A DNA stretch of 64,000 nucleotides, from the NCBI GenBank assembly GCA_021730985.1, contig JAKFYI010000001.1:50515-114514 (forward strand), written 5' to 3'. Source of the DNA: Hyphomicrobiales bacterium. GTDB taxonomy: Bacteria; Pseudomonadota; Alphaproteobacteria; Rhizobiales; Xanthobacteraceae. Positions 8,000 to 15,223 of the stretch are shown here, piece after piece. The notes under the pieces were generated by a model. The model worked only from the letters and a program-made list of their open reading frames with translations, was not told the origin of the DNA and did not search any database. The position numbers and the translations under genes are program-made. How positions within the stretch are numbered: the first letter of the stretch is position 1; each line of letters opens with the position of its first letter.

Positions 8000-9619
8000 A
8001 TGACAGCCCCAGCACCCCCACCGCGCGCGTACAGCTACGTGCGCTTCAGCACGGTAGAGCAGCGCAAGGGAACGAGCCTTGAGCGGCAGACCGCTGCGGC
8101 GCGCAAGTATGCGGAGGAACACGGACTAGAGCTGGACACCGAACTAGACCTGCAGGACTTGGGCGTTTCAGGATTTCGGCTCAAGAACGCAGAGACTGGG
8201 GCGCTGGGGCTGTTCCTGCGCGCTGTTGAGGACGGGCGCGTGCCGAAAGGCAGCTACCTGCTCGTGGAGAATATCGACCGATTGACGCGCTCGAACATGT
8301 TCGACGCACAGACCCTGTTCATGAACATCCTTCGGGCGGGAATTACGGTTGTCACCCTGACTAACAACCAAACCTACTCTAGGGAGAGCATCAACACGGA
8401 CCCCACGCAGACGCTATTTCTCGTGGTCGAACTAATGCGGGCAAACCAGGAGAGCGCGCGCAAGGGGCAATTGGTCAGTGACGCTAAGGAGAGGAAGCGA
8501 CAACGCCTTATGAGCGGTGAGACGCTCGCCAAGCCATACACGAAGCAGACGCCCGCGTGGATTGCGTGGAACGCGGAGGACAAGAGCTACCAGTTAATCC
8601 CGGAGCGCGCGGACGTTGTGCGCTTCGTGTTTCAGCAATCAGACGCGGGCTGGGGGCTGGACCGCGTTGCGCGTGCGCTAAACATGCGCGGTGAACCTAC
8701 ATGGGGCGCGGTGGGCAGCAAACGAAAGGGTGACCACTGGCGCGGATCGTATCTGCGAAAGATCGTCGCCAGCAAAGCGCCAATCGGCATGTTCACGCCC
8801 CATAAGACGACACACGAGAGAGACACAGGGAGGCGCAAGGATATCCCGCTAGACGCTGTTGCCCTGTGGCCTGCGGTGGTGGACGAGGAGTTGTATTGGC
8901 GAGTGTCGCGTCGGACACAGGCGCGAGCGCCACGCGGAAAGAACGCAGACAGAGCGCCAACTAATGCTTTCGCGGGTGTACTCAGGTGCGCCAGATGTGG
9001 GGGCACAGTAATCCGCGTAAGCAAGGGCGTGGCGCACGGACGGGGGCGGGAGAATGTCTATCTCGTGTGCGCGCGCGCTCACAACAGGGCGCACGGCTGC
9101 GAATATTTGGCGGTGAGATATCGAGACGTGGAGGACGCGTTCAAATCCAACGTGGAGCATGTCATCCGCACCGCGCCGCGAGGCAAGAACACAGCCGCCA
9201 TCGACCGCCGCATCAACAATCTTTTGGTGGGCGTAGAGTTGCTGGAGAGCGAGACTAGAGACGCTGCAGAATTTGCGGCACAAGAGAAAACCCCAGCAGC
9301 GCGAGAGCTATTCAGGGCGAAGGAAGCTGAACTGGAACGGACACGCGCGACCCTGCGGGACCTGAGGGGACAGAGGAACACACTGACTACCGCAAGCGTG
9401 CGAAGCAGACTGAAGGAAGTCTACGAAGCCTTCAGCGCTGAGCCGCTCAGCCCGGCGACTGCAAACGCGGCGGTCAAGCAGGCCATTAAGACCATCACGC
9501 TGGACGCGAGAGAGGCGACCTTAGCGCTTCTATGGCACCACTCTGAGGAAAGCCAAGTGATAAGCTTCGTCTCGCCGCACAAGGACTGGACCCCCACACT
9601 GCCGGAAGCAACAGGTTAA
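8000..9619 (+). CDS. Large serine recombinase (site-specific integrase)
   Basis: 539-residue recombinase. The N-terminal resolvase domain (about 10-160) has the nucleophile in YVRFST (Ser17) and downstream ENIDRLTRSN. A recombinase domain follows (about 185-310), then a zinc ribbon with Cys330, Cys333, Cys357 and Cys367, and a charged coiled-coil region (about 395-470) typical of large serine integrases. It presumably catalysed insertion into comM across the TT core. The reading frame is intact, so the element may still be active. Base use is less GC-rich than the flanking host genes. Confidence 0.95.
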   Translation: MTAPAPPPRAYSYVRFSTVEQRKGTSLERQTAAARKYAEEHGLELDTELDLQDLGVSGFRLKNAETGALGLFLRAVEDGRVPKGSYLLVENIDRLTRSNMFDAQTLFMNILRAGITVVTLTNNQTYSRESINTDPTQTLFLVVELMRANQESARKGQLVSDAKERKRQRLMSGETLAKPYTKQTPAWIAWNAEDKSYQLIPERADVVRFVFQQSDAGWGLDRVARALNMRGEPTWGAVGSKRKGDHWRGSYLRKIVASKAPIGMFTPHKTTHERDTGRRKDIPLDAVALWPAVVDEELYWRVSRRTQARAPRGKNADRAPTNAFAGVLRCARCGGTVIRVSKGVAHGRGRENVYLVCARAHNRAHGCEYLAVRYRDVEDAFKSNVEHVIRTAPRGKNTAAIDRRINNLLVGVELLESETRDAAEFAAQEKTPAARELFRAKEAELERTRATLRDLRGQRNTLTTASVRSRLKEVYEAFSAEPLSPATANAAVKQAIKTITLDAREATLALLWHHSEESQVISFVSPHKDWTPTLPEATG

Positions 9620-9622
9620 GCC

Positions 9623-10495
9623 GTGGCGAAGAACAAGCACATCAGGCGGCGCAGGCGGCGCAGGGCGCACCATTCGGACGTAACTTACAAGGCATTGGAG
9701 ACGATTGAGCAGACGGCCAGACGCACGATGTCGCGTCCGCGCACATTGCCCCTCGCGAAGATCATGGTGGCGGACCAAGTGTTCCAGTGGCGATTGACGG
9801 ATGAGAACCTTATCGAACGAGAGCGGCATACCCGCGTATTGCGTAAGGCGGTGGAGCGCGGGGGCCGGAGCCACAAAGCGTTAGCGCCTTTGGTGGTCAC
9901 AGCTGTAGGCGACAAGTTTTATCTCATAGACGGCCACCACAGGCTTGAAGCATACGAAAAAGAACGGTGGCCCCATGAGGTCCCTGTGATTTATTTCGAG
10001 GGGCGCCTGCGGGACGCGTGTGTCGAGGGGCTGCGGCGTAACGTCAAAGACAAGCTGCCAATGACGCTATCAGACAAGCGCGAAGCCGCTTGGAGGCTGG
10101 TCAAAATGGGCGGTTATACGCAAACACAGATACACAGCATGACTGGACACAGCGTGCGAAGCATTTCGACAATGTACGGCGTGTGGAAGGCGAAGCGGGG
10201 CGAGGTTCGACAGCTCACATGGAAGACAGTGCTCGCAAACAACTACGATGATGGGAAGATGAGCGGCGGCGACTGGTTTGAAGAGAAGGCGCAAAAGCTT
10301 GCGAAGCAAATCCACAAGAACGTCGGGCCAGGGTTTGTGCGCGACACAGACGTAACGGCGCGCGCGCTGGAAATCATTAGCGCTAATCTGCCCGAAGGCC
10401 TGATACGGGAATGGTTACAGCAAGCGCGGGACATCGTTGAGGAAGAGACACGGGAGGCCAAGGAGATGCCCAAGGGAAAGACCTTTGAGTTTTGA
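9623..10495 (+). CDS. ParB/sulfiredoxin-fold DNA-binding protein next to the recombinase
   Basis: 290-residue protein starting at GTG, 3 bp after the recombinase stop, so co-translated with it. After a very basic N-terminus (KHIRRRRRRRAHH) comes a ParB-like domain with YLIDGHHRLEAYEKE (about residues 98-112), the signature of ParB/Srx nucleotide-binding folds, then a helix-turn-helix (TQTQIHSMTGHSVRSISTMY, about 170-190). The C-terminal 80 residues are not recognised. With no ParA or replicon, partition is unlikely. A role in excision control or in binding the nearby inverted repeat is an inference. Confidence 0.85.
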   Translation: MAKNKHIRRRRRRRAHHSDVTYKALETIEQTARRTMSRPRTLPLAKIMVADQVFQWRLTDENLIERERHTRVLRKAVERGGRSHKALAPLVVTAVGDKFYLIDGHHRLEAYEKERWPHEVPVIYFEGRLRDACVEGLRRNVKDKLPMTLSDKREAAWRLVKMGGYTQTQIHSMTGHSVRSISTMYGVWKAKRGEVRQLTWKTVLANNYDDGKMSGGDWFEEKAQKLAKQIHKNVGPGFVRDTDVTARALEIISANLPEGLIREWLQQARDIVEEETREAKEMPKGKTFEF

Positions 10496-10508
10496 CACGC
10501 GGCGGCCT

Positions 10509-10546
10509 CCAACATGCAAGCACTGCACATGCAATTTGCATGTTGG
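10509..10546. repeat. Inverted repeat with three ACATGCAA copies
   Basis: CCAACATGCAA at 10509-10519 and its exact complement at 10536-10546 enclose a third copy; the inner ACATGCAA-T-TTGCATGT is itself a perfect palindrome (10527-10543). It lies between the convergent ParB-like gene and lipoprotein gene. It could be a bidirectional terminator, but the iterated arms and lack of a T-run look more like a protein-binding site. Confidence 0.7.
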
Positions 10547-10554
10547 CCTCCGGC

Positions 10555-10878
10555 TCAGCAGCCCGCCGCCGCAGCGCCCGAAGCGCCGCCGATGCCACAC
10601 AAGGCGCGCCCTGCTTGTTGCAGACCGGACCCGAAGCGGTCGGCGTCGTCGTCATCCCGAGCGCGTTGTGCGGCGGCCATCTGACGGTACGTCACAAGGT
10701 TCTGGCGACACTGAGAATACGCTTGCGGGTCTGAAGAGCGCCGCTCGGCAACGGTCTTCCTACAAGACGCGTCGTCTTGAGCTTCCATACGGGCGGCCAA
10801 CTCGCCGTCACTTAAACGGCTGGAGCAGGCACTGAGGCTCACCACCAAAATCCCACACGCGAGAACAAGTAGACGCAT
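10555..10878 (-). CDS. Small lipoprotein, element cargo
   Basis: 107 residues from ATG 10878. Signal sequence MRLLVLACGILVVSLSAC with lipobox LSAC (Cys18), then a charged region with DGELAARMEAQDDASC and a Gly/Ala-rich tail ending in Cys. Longer in-frame starts exist upstream, but only this one gives a lipoprotein signal. No recognisable domain; four further cysteines may form disulfides. It is convergent with the ParB-like gene. Confidence 0.7.
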   Translation of the reverse strand: MRLLVLACGILVVSLSACSSRLSDGELAARMEAQDDASCRKTVAERRSSDPQAYSQCRQNLVTYRQMAAAQRARDDDDADRFGSGLQQAGRALCGIGGASGAAAAGC

Positions 10879-11147
10879 TCGGAGCCCGCCTTCAAACGAG
10901 ACTATCGGGCACTTTGGGTCTAGGAGAAAGTCGTCCGAATTGACGCAGTGCTGTGAGGCGAGCAGCAGCAGCGCGGCTTTACTCGGTGTTTTGAAAGGGC
11001 ACGCGCGACAGCGCTGGGGAAAAAAAGCGGAAAAGGGGACCCGATTGTCTGCGCGGCAGGCCGCCAACCCCGAGCAAAAGTCGATGTTCGGGGTGGGAGG
11101 GGTGCCTGCTCTAAAGGCGAGCGGGGTAGTGTCTCAATGGTAAAAGT
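10879..11147. other. Gap between the two lipoprotein genes
   Basis: No convincing gene. It contains a purine-rich run (GGGGAAAAAAAGCGG) and an inverted repeat CCCCGA...TCGGGG around 11068-11096. It is probably the leader of the 10555-10878 gene. Confidence 0.5.
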
Positions 11148-11471
11148 TTATTTGCAGGCGACCATTAGGGATCGATAAACCGCCGTCCCTGAAACCGAAG
11201 TTGCCTCTCCACTAAAGCCGCGATTGGTTCCCCTGACGGCCGCCGTAGATGCGCTTATCTGACCTTGTTCGCGCTGGTCTTGTCCCGCCAGGAAATAACC
11301 TTGAGGACAAACTTCGTTCGCTTTGTCGTAGCAAGCGCCCATGGTTTGGATGGCGCCATTACATTCGATCCTCGTGTATTGACGTCCATCTGGCCCATGC
11401 ACCTTTTGTGCGGGCGTTAGACACCCAGGAAGCCAAATCGCGACGCCGACAATCCCGGCCCAGTGCCTCAT
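11148..11471 (-). CDS. Small lipoprotein, element cargo
   Basis: 107 residues with signal MRHWAGIVGVAIWLPGC (lipobox LPGC, Cys17). The mature part has three more cysteines in a regular pattern (IECNGA, GACYDKANEVCPQGY) and ends YRSLMVACK. I do not recognise a named family. Two unrelated small lipoproteins on the same strand suggest envelope-directed cargo. Confidence 0.75.
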   Translation of the reverse strand: MRHWAGIVGVAIWLPGCLTPAQKVHGPDGRQYTRIECNGAIQTMGACYDKANEVCPQGYFLAGQDQREQGQISASTAAVRGTNRGFSGEATSVSGTAVYRSLMVACK

Positions 11472-11514
11472 GACAAGTACTCCCAGTATAGTTGGCGGCT
11501 AGATTATTGGCCTT

Positions 11515-11613
11515 TCACTCAAGATGCACGGCTGTCTCTTGTGGGGGCCTGCACTTCGCCGCCTTGCCGATCACGTCAGCGGGATGCTTCTCGCCTTTGG
11601 GGCCACGGGGCAT
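11515..11613 (-). CDS. Short MPRGPKGEK-type protein, apparently shortened
   Basis: 32 codons. The start directly follows the stop of the upstream 59-codon gene (TAA then ATG). The N-terminus MPRGPKGEKHPADVIGKA resembles a short conserved hypothetical of rhizobial genomes that I recall as MPRGPKGEKRPADVIGNA...; after residue 18 the similarity ends, as if by a frameshift or recombination. Function unknown. Confidence 0.5.
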   Translation of the reverse strand: MPRGPKGEKHPADVIGKAAKCRPPQETAVHLE

Positions 11614-11793
11614 TTAATCGTCCGACCAACTTTTGGGGGTCCGCATGACCATCCAATCCGGCCCGCCATTGCGGGGAGGGCTGAATTTGCTAACGGCCAC
11701 AGTGATCTCTTGATCCGGGTAAATTGCCGTCTGCTCCGCCATAGCTTGCAGCCTGATCTCGGCGATTTCGGCTTGTGAACGCAGTCGGTACAT
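11614..11793 (-). CDS. Small protein of unknown function, element cargo
   Basis: 59 codons with a strong ribosome binding site (AGGAGGG, 6 nt before ATG 11793). The sequence begins MYRLRSQAEIAEIRLQAMAE and ends in KSWSDD, with a helical N-terminal half and a compact PPRNGGPDWMVM segment. It is the first minus-strand gene inside the right end of the element, downstream of the broken comM promoter, and abuts the next gene without a gap. Confidence 0.6.
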   Translation of the reverse strand: MYRLRSQAEIAEIRLQAMAEQTAIYPDQEITVAVSKFSPPRNGGPDWMVMRTPKSWSDD

Positions 11794-11957
11794 GGCTCCC
11801 TCCTAATGGTTGAGTTTGATAGGTGGTCAAAACCTGCCGGGATTTCAACTGAGACACTACCTCCAAGGGACCCAGGTGGACGTGTGCGGGCCCTACGCAG
11901 GAAGGACTACCCATGCCCCATGCAAAAGCGCGTGGACGCGCTTCGAGCCATGCAATT

Positions 11958-11982
11958 GTTGTCATTCACAATCCGCGAGCTT
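11958..11982. other. Right attachment junction (element arm plus core TT)
   Basis: The 23-nt element arm at 11958-11980 begins GTTGTCATTCACAAT, followed by TT at 11981-11982 and then host comM DNA (GAAGGCCGG). It pairs with the left arm as the second half of a quasi-palindromic attP. Confidence 0.75.
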
Positions 11983-12075
11983 GAAGGCCGGCAGGCCGGG
12001 CGCGACCTGGACCTGAACGTCGACCGCGCGGGCTTCGATGCCCTCGAATGCCACCGTGCTGACCCGTTGGACCAT
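11983..12075 (-). pseudogene. comM: comM (yifB) 5' fragment
   Basis: Codons 1-31 of ComM, from ATG 12075: MVQRVSTVAFEGIEARAVDV..., ending APGLPAF. The frame then runs into the element and stops at a TGA (11962-11964) after six foreign codons. The segment is the canonical ComM N-terminus and joins in frame to the 3' part at 7742 when the element is removed. Confidence 0.92.
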
Positions 12076-12126
12076 GGCCGCTCCTCAACCGGCAACAGCC
12101 TAATGGAACTCTGTTCTCATGTGCAA

Positions 12127-12141
12127 GAACATTTGCAGAAC
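12127..12141 (-). promoter_or_regulatory. LexA (SOS) box upstream of comM
   Basis: GAAC-ATTTGCA-GAAC on the plus strand, i.e. GTTC-N7-GTTC towards comM, an exact match to the alphaproteobacterial LexA motif. It lies 51 bp before the comM ATG; a further GTTC half-site is at 12113-12116. comM is a known LexA target in this class. The divergent small gene at 12205 may share it. Confidence 0.75.
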
Positions 12142-12204
12142 AAAACGACTCAACTACAATGGTGGCCTGGGTTTGGGGAGACCCTCTTTTGAAGGAGACC
12201 ACCC

Positions 12205-12390
12205 ATGATCGACCTGAAATCCATCGAATCCGAGCTCAACCACGCCCGGCTGGCGCGCATCGAAGCCGAGGCGGCCTCAACCGACGTCGAGGATCTGATC
12301 TTCCGGGTGCAGCACTTCGAGCCGGGCCGCGGCCGGCTGTTCTTCTTCGTCGATGGCGGGGAATCCGAGCCGCAGCGAGCCGCCAACTAG
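12205..12390 (+). CDS. Small hypothetical protein divergent from comM
   Basis: 61 residues with a good ribosome binding site (AAGGAG, 7 nt before the ATG). Sequence MIDLKSIESELNHARLARIE, then EDLIFRVQHFEPGRGRLFFFVDGGE: an amphipathic helix followed by strands. Not recognised. It ends 3 bp before the convergent gshB stop and lies 63 bp from the SOS box, so DNA-damage control is conceivable. Confidence 0.55.
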   Translation: MIDLKSIESELNHARLARIEAEAASTDVEDLIFRVQHFEPGRGRLFFFVDGGESEPQRAAN

Positions 12391-12393
12391 CGG

Positions 12394-13338
12394 TCAGCCG
12401 CGCCGCTTCGCCTCGATCGCGTCCCAGGTCATCGCCGCGACGTCCGGTCCGCCGAGATTCTTGATGGCGCGGATGCCGGTCGGCGAGGTGACGTTGATCT
12501 CGGTGAGCATGCCGTCGATCACGTCGATGCCGACCAGGATCAGACCGCGCTCCTTCAGCGCCGGCCCGATGGTTGCGCAGATTTCGCGCTCGCGCGGGGT
12601 GAGTTCCGTGTCCTTCGGCGAGCCGCCGCGCACCATGTTGGAGCGCAGGTCGTCGGCCGCGGGCACCCGGTTGACGGCGCCTGCGAACACGCCGTCCACC
12701 AGCATGATGCGCTTGTCGCCCTTCGCCACCGCCGGCAGGAATTTCTGCACCACCCACGGCTCGCGGAACGTGGCCGCGAACATGTCGTAGAGCGAGCCGA
12801 AGTTGAGATCGTCCCTGGTGAGGCGGAACACCGCACCGCCGCCGTGGCCGTACAGCGGCTTCATCACGATGTCGTTGTGCTCGGCGCGGAACGCCTTGAT
12901 CTCCGTGAGGTCGCGCGTGATCAGCGTCGGCGGCATCAGCGCGGCGAACTGCATCACGAACATCTTCTCCGGCGCGTTGCGCACCTCGCGCGGATTGTTC
13001 ACCACCAGAGTCTTGGGGTGGATCTGCTCGAGCAGATGCGTCGCCGTGATGTAGGCAAGGTCGAACGGCGGGTCCTGCCGCATCAGGATGACGTCGAAGC
13101 TGGCGAGATCGGTGCGCTTGGCTTCGCCCAGCGTGAAGTGGCTGCCGGCGTCGTCGCGGACCTGCAGCGGCTGCACGGCGCCGAACACATGGCCCTCCGT
13201 CATGGCGAGCCGGTCCGGCGTGTAATAGCCGATGCGGTGGCCGCGTTTCTGGGCCTCCAGCAGCATCGCAAAGGTCGAATCGCCGCGGATGTTGATCCGC
13301 TCGATCGGGTCCATCTGAACGGCGACGTTCAAGACCAT
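12394..13338 (-). CDS. gshB: Glutathione synthetase GshB
   Basis: 314-residue ATP-grasp ligase joining gamma-glutamylcysteine and glycine in the last step of glutathione synthesis. The N-terminal pre-ATP-grasp domain has [18 protein letters not shown] and [20 protein letters not shown]; the ATP-grasp domain has [17 protein letters not shown] and ends with [19 protein letters not shown]. Length fits the proteobacterial family. It sits where gshB normally neighbours comM, which helps confirm the identity of the split gene. Confidence 0.97.
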   Translation of the reverse strand: MVLNVAVQMDPIERINIRGDSTFAMLLEAQKRGHRIGYYTPDRLAMTEGHVFGAVQPLQVRDDAGSHFTLGEAKRTDLASFDVILMRQDPPFDLAYITATHLLEQIHPKTLVVNNPREVRNAPEKMFVMQFAALMPPTLITRDLTEIKAFRAEHNDIVMKPLYGHGGGAVFRLTRDDLNFGSLYDMFAATFREPWVVQKFLPAVAKGDKRIMLVDGVFAGAVNRVPAADDLRSNMVRGGSPKDTELTPREREICATIGPALKERGLILVGIDVIDGMLTEINVTSPTGIRAIKNLGGPDVAAMTWDAIEAKRRG

Positions 13339-13425
13339 GAGAATTCCCTGAATCCCAAAGGCAACCGCAAACGAGTGGTTAACATGTTGCCGCCAATCTG
13401 ACCGTCTATTCGGGTGGGAATTGCA

Positions 13426-15108
13426 ATGTCCATTTTGCGAAGATTATCAATTGCCACCAAGCTTTACGCGATATTTGCGCTGCTCGCCATCGCCACGGTC
13501 GCCTTGGCCGCGGTGGCGGTCGTCAACGCGCGCCATCACAACGCCCTGACCCAGGAATTCGAGGCCGCGGCCCAGGGTGCCAAGCACGTCGAGCGGCTGA
13601 ACGGCCTGATCTATGCCGTGGCGATGGAATCGCGCGGCATTTACATGTCGCCCGATGCCGACCAGGCCGCGCCGTTCATCAGCGGGCTGTCGCAGATGAA
13701 CGAGCGCATCGGCGATGTCGTCACGGAATGGCGCGGGATCGTCTTGCCCGGCGATATCGATCAGTTCGAGACGTTTGCCGGACGGATCAAACAGTTCCAG
13801 GAATTCCGCCGCGAGCTGGCGCGGCGCGCAACCGAAACCGGCATCGCGGCCGCCCGCAAATGGGGCGACAACGAAGGCAATCGTGCCGACCGCAGCGTTC
13901 TGAACTCCGACCTGGAGGCGTTCGGCCGGGTCTATTCGCATCGTGCCAAGCATGCCTACGCCCAGATCGACAGCGGCATCGAGACCACGGCCTGGATCAT
14001 GAGCGCCTTGAGTCTGATCGCGGTGATGCTGGCCGCGATGGGCGCCTACCTGATCCGGCGCAGCGTGGCGCGGCCCCTGGCCGAGATTACCCGCGTCACC
14101 GAGACGGTCGCCGAAGGCACGCCGACCGCGATCCCTTACGGCGCGCGCCGCGACGAGATCGGCGCGCTGGCGCGCTCGATCGCGGTGTTCCAGCACGCCA
14201 TGCACCACAACAAAGAACTCAACGACAAGGTGGTCGGCGCCGCCGAGGCGCGCATCAAGCGGCAGGAGCAGGTGGCCGAGGAGATCGTGCGGTTCTCCGC
14301 CGATGTCGAAGCGAGCATCTCCGAGCTCGGCCAGATTTGCGACCAGATGCTCGATGCTTCGGCCGGGTTGACCGGCGCCGCCGACAGCGCCAACCAGCGC
14401 ATGGCCGGCGCCATGCGCGCCTCATCCGAGGCGTCGAGCAACGTGCACGACATCGCGTCGGCGGCCGATGAGCTGGCGGCTTCGGTGATGGAGATCGACC
14501 GGCAGGTCGGCCATTCCAACACCATCGCCGAGAAGGCGGTGGTTGAGGCCGAGCGCACCAACGCGGCGGTGCAGGAACTCGACCAGGCCGCCAAGCGGAT
14601 CGGTGACGTGATCCGTTTGATCACCGACATCGCCGAGCAGACCAATCTGCTGGCGCTCAACGCCACCATCGAAGCGGCGCGCGCGGGCGAAGCGGGCCGC
14701 GGCTTTGCCGTCGTGGCGGGCGAGGTGAAGGCGCTGGCGGGCCAGACCGCCAAGGCGACCGAGGATATCGCGTCGCAGATCGCCGACATGCAACACGCCA
14801 CCGCGCGGTCGATCGCTGCGATCGGCGCGATCGAGCGCACCATCCGCGACCTCGGCGCGACCAGCGGCGCGATTGCGGCCGCGGTCACGGAGCAGGGCGC
14901 GGCGACGCAGGAGATCGCGCGCAGCGTCGAGATCGCCAACAAGCGCACCGCCGAAACCGCGGAGGAGGTGGGGCGCGTCGGCGATGCCACCGAGAACACC
15001 CGCACCAGCGTCGCCACGGTGAAGTCGGTGGCCGACGAACTCGGCGCGGTGGCCGGACGGATTCGCGGCCAGGTCGATGCGTTCTTCGAGCGGTTGCGCG
15101 CGGCTTAG
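13426..15108 (+). CDS. Methyl-accepting chemotaxis protein
   Basis: 560-residue chemoreceptor from ATG 13426 (GTG 13414 is an alternative). TM1 lies near residues 12-33, then an all-helical periplasmic domain of about 150 residues, TM2 near 185-210, a HAMP domain, and a cytoplasmic signalling hairpin whose tip reads [20 protein letters not shown]. The sensor domain resembles four-helix-bundle types; the ligand cannot be told from sequence. No che genes are adjacent, so it must work with a core array encoded elsewhere. Confidence 0.93.
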   Translation: MSILRRLSIATKLYAIFALLAIATVALAAVAVVNARHHNALTQEFEAAAQGAKHVERLNGLIYAVAMESRGIYMSPDADQAAPFISGLSQMNERIGDVVTEWRGIVLPGDIDQFETFAGRIKQFQEFRRELARRATETGIAAARKWGDNEGNRADRSVLNSDLEAFGRVYSHRAKHAYAQIDSGIETTAWIMSALSLIAVMLAAMGAYLIRRSVARPLAEITRVTETVAEGTPTAIPYGARRDEIGALARSIAVFQHAMHHNKELNDKVVGAAEARIKRQEQVAEEIVRFSADVEASISELGQICDQMLDASAGLTGAADSANQRMAGAMRASSEASSNVHDIASAADELAASVMEIDRQVGHSNTIAEKAVVEAERTNAAVQELDQAAKRIGDVIRLITDIAEQTNLLALNATIEAARAGEAGRGFAVVAGEVKALAGQTAKATEDIASQIADMQHATARSIAAIGAIERTIRDLGATSGAIAAAVTEQGAATQEIARSVEIANKRTAETAEEVGRVGDATENTRTSVATVKSVADELGAVAGRIRGQVDAFFERLRAA

Positions 15109-15223
15109 GGCGTGTACTGATAAATCAGCCCGGATCGATCTAGGCGGCGCATATCCGCTGTTCCTTCAACAGCGTTAGAAATGTGGATATCGACTAAGAT
15201 ACGCTTCGTGCCAGAAGCAGACA

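Larger units (their letters stand above)
7743..11982 (+). mobile_element. 4,240-bp serine-recombinase integrative element inserted in comM
   Basis: The element splits comM at codon 32. Host DNA on the left ends ...CCGACGATG and on the right resumes GAAGGCCGG, with a TT dinucleotide at both junctions (7741-7742 and 11981-11982). Removing one interval gives an uninterrupted comM of about 512 codons (PAF-N-IVGLPDKAV), the normal family length. A two-base shared core without a longer direct repeat is what large serine recombinases leave. Contents: small HTH-like ORF, serine recombinase and ParB-like gene on the plus strand; four small minus-strand genes, two of them lipoproteins. No transfer, replication or phage structural genes are present. 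Confidence 0.9.

Noticed and set aside
9623..10495. Plasmid or chromosome partition locus
   Set aside because: The ParB-like protein has no ParA partner, no replication gene and no other centromere-like array; it sits directly behind an integrase in a 4.2-kb element.
11690..11965. 91-codon minus-strand frame near the right end of the element
   Set aside because: Overlaps the 59-codon gene with a good ribosome binding site in another frame; no RBS of its own and no recognisable sequence.
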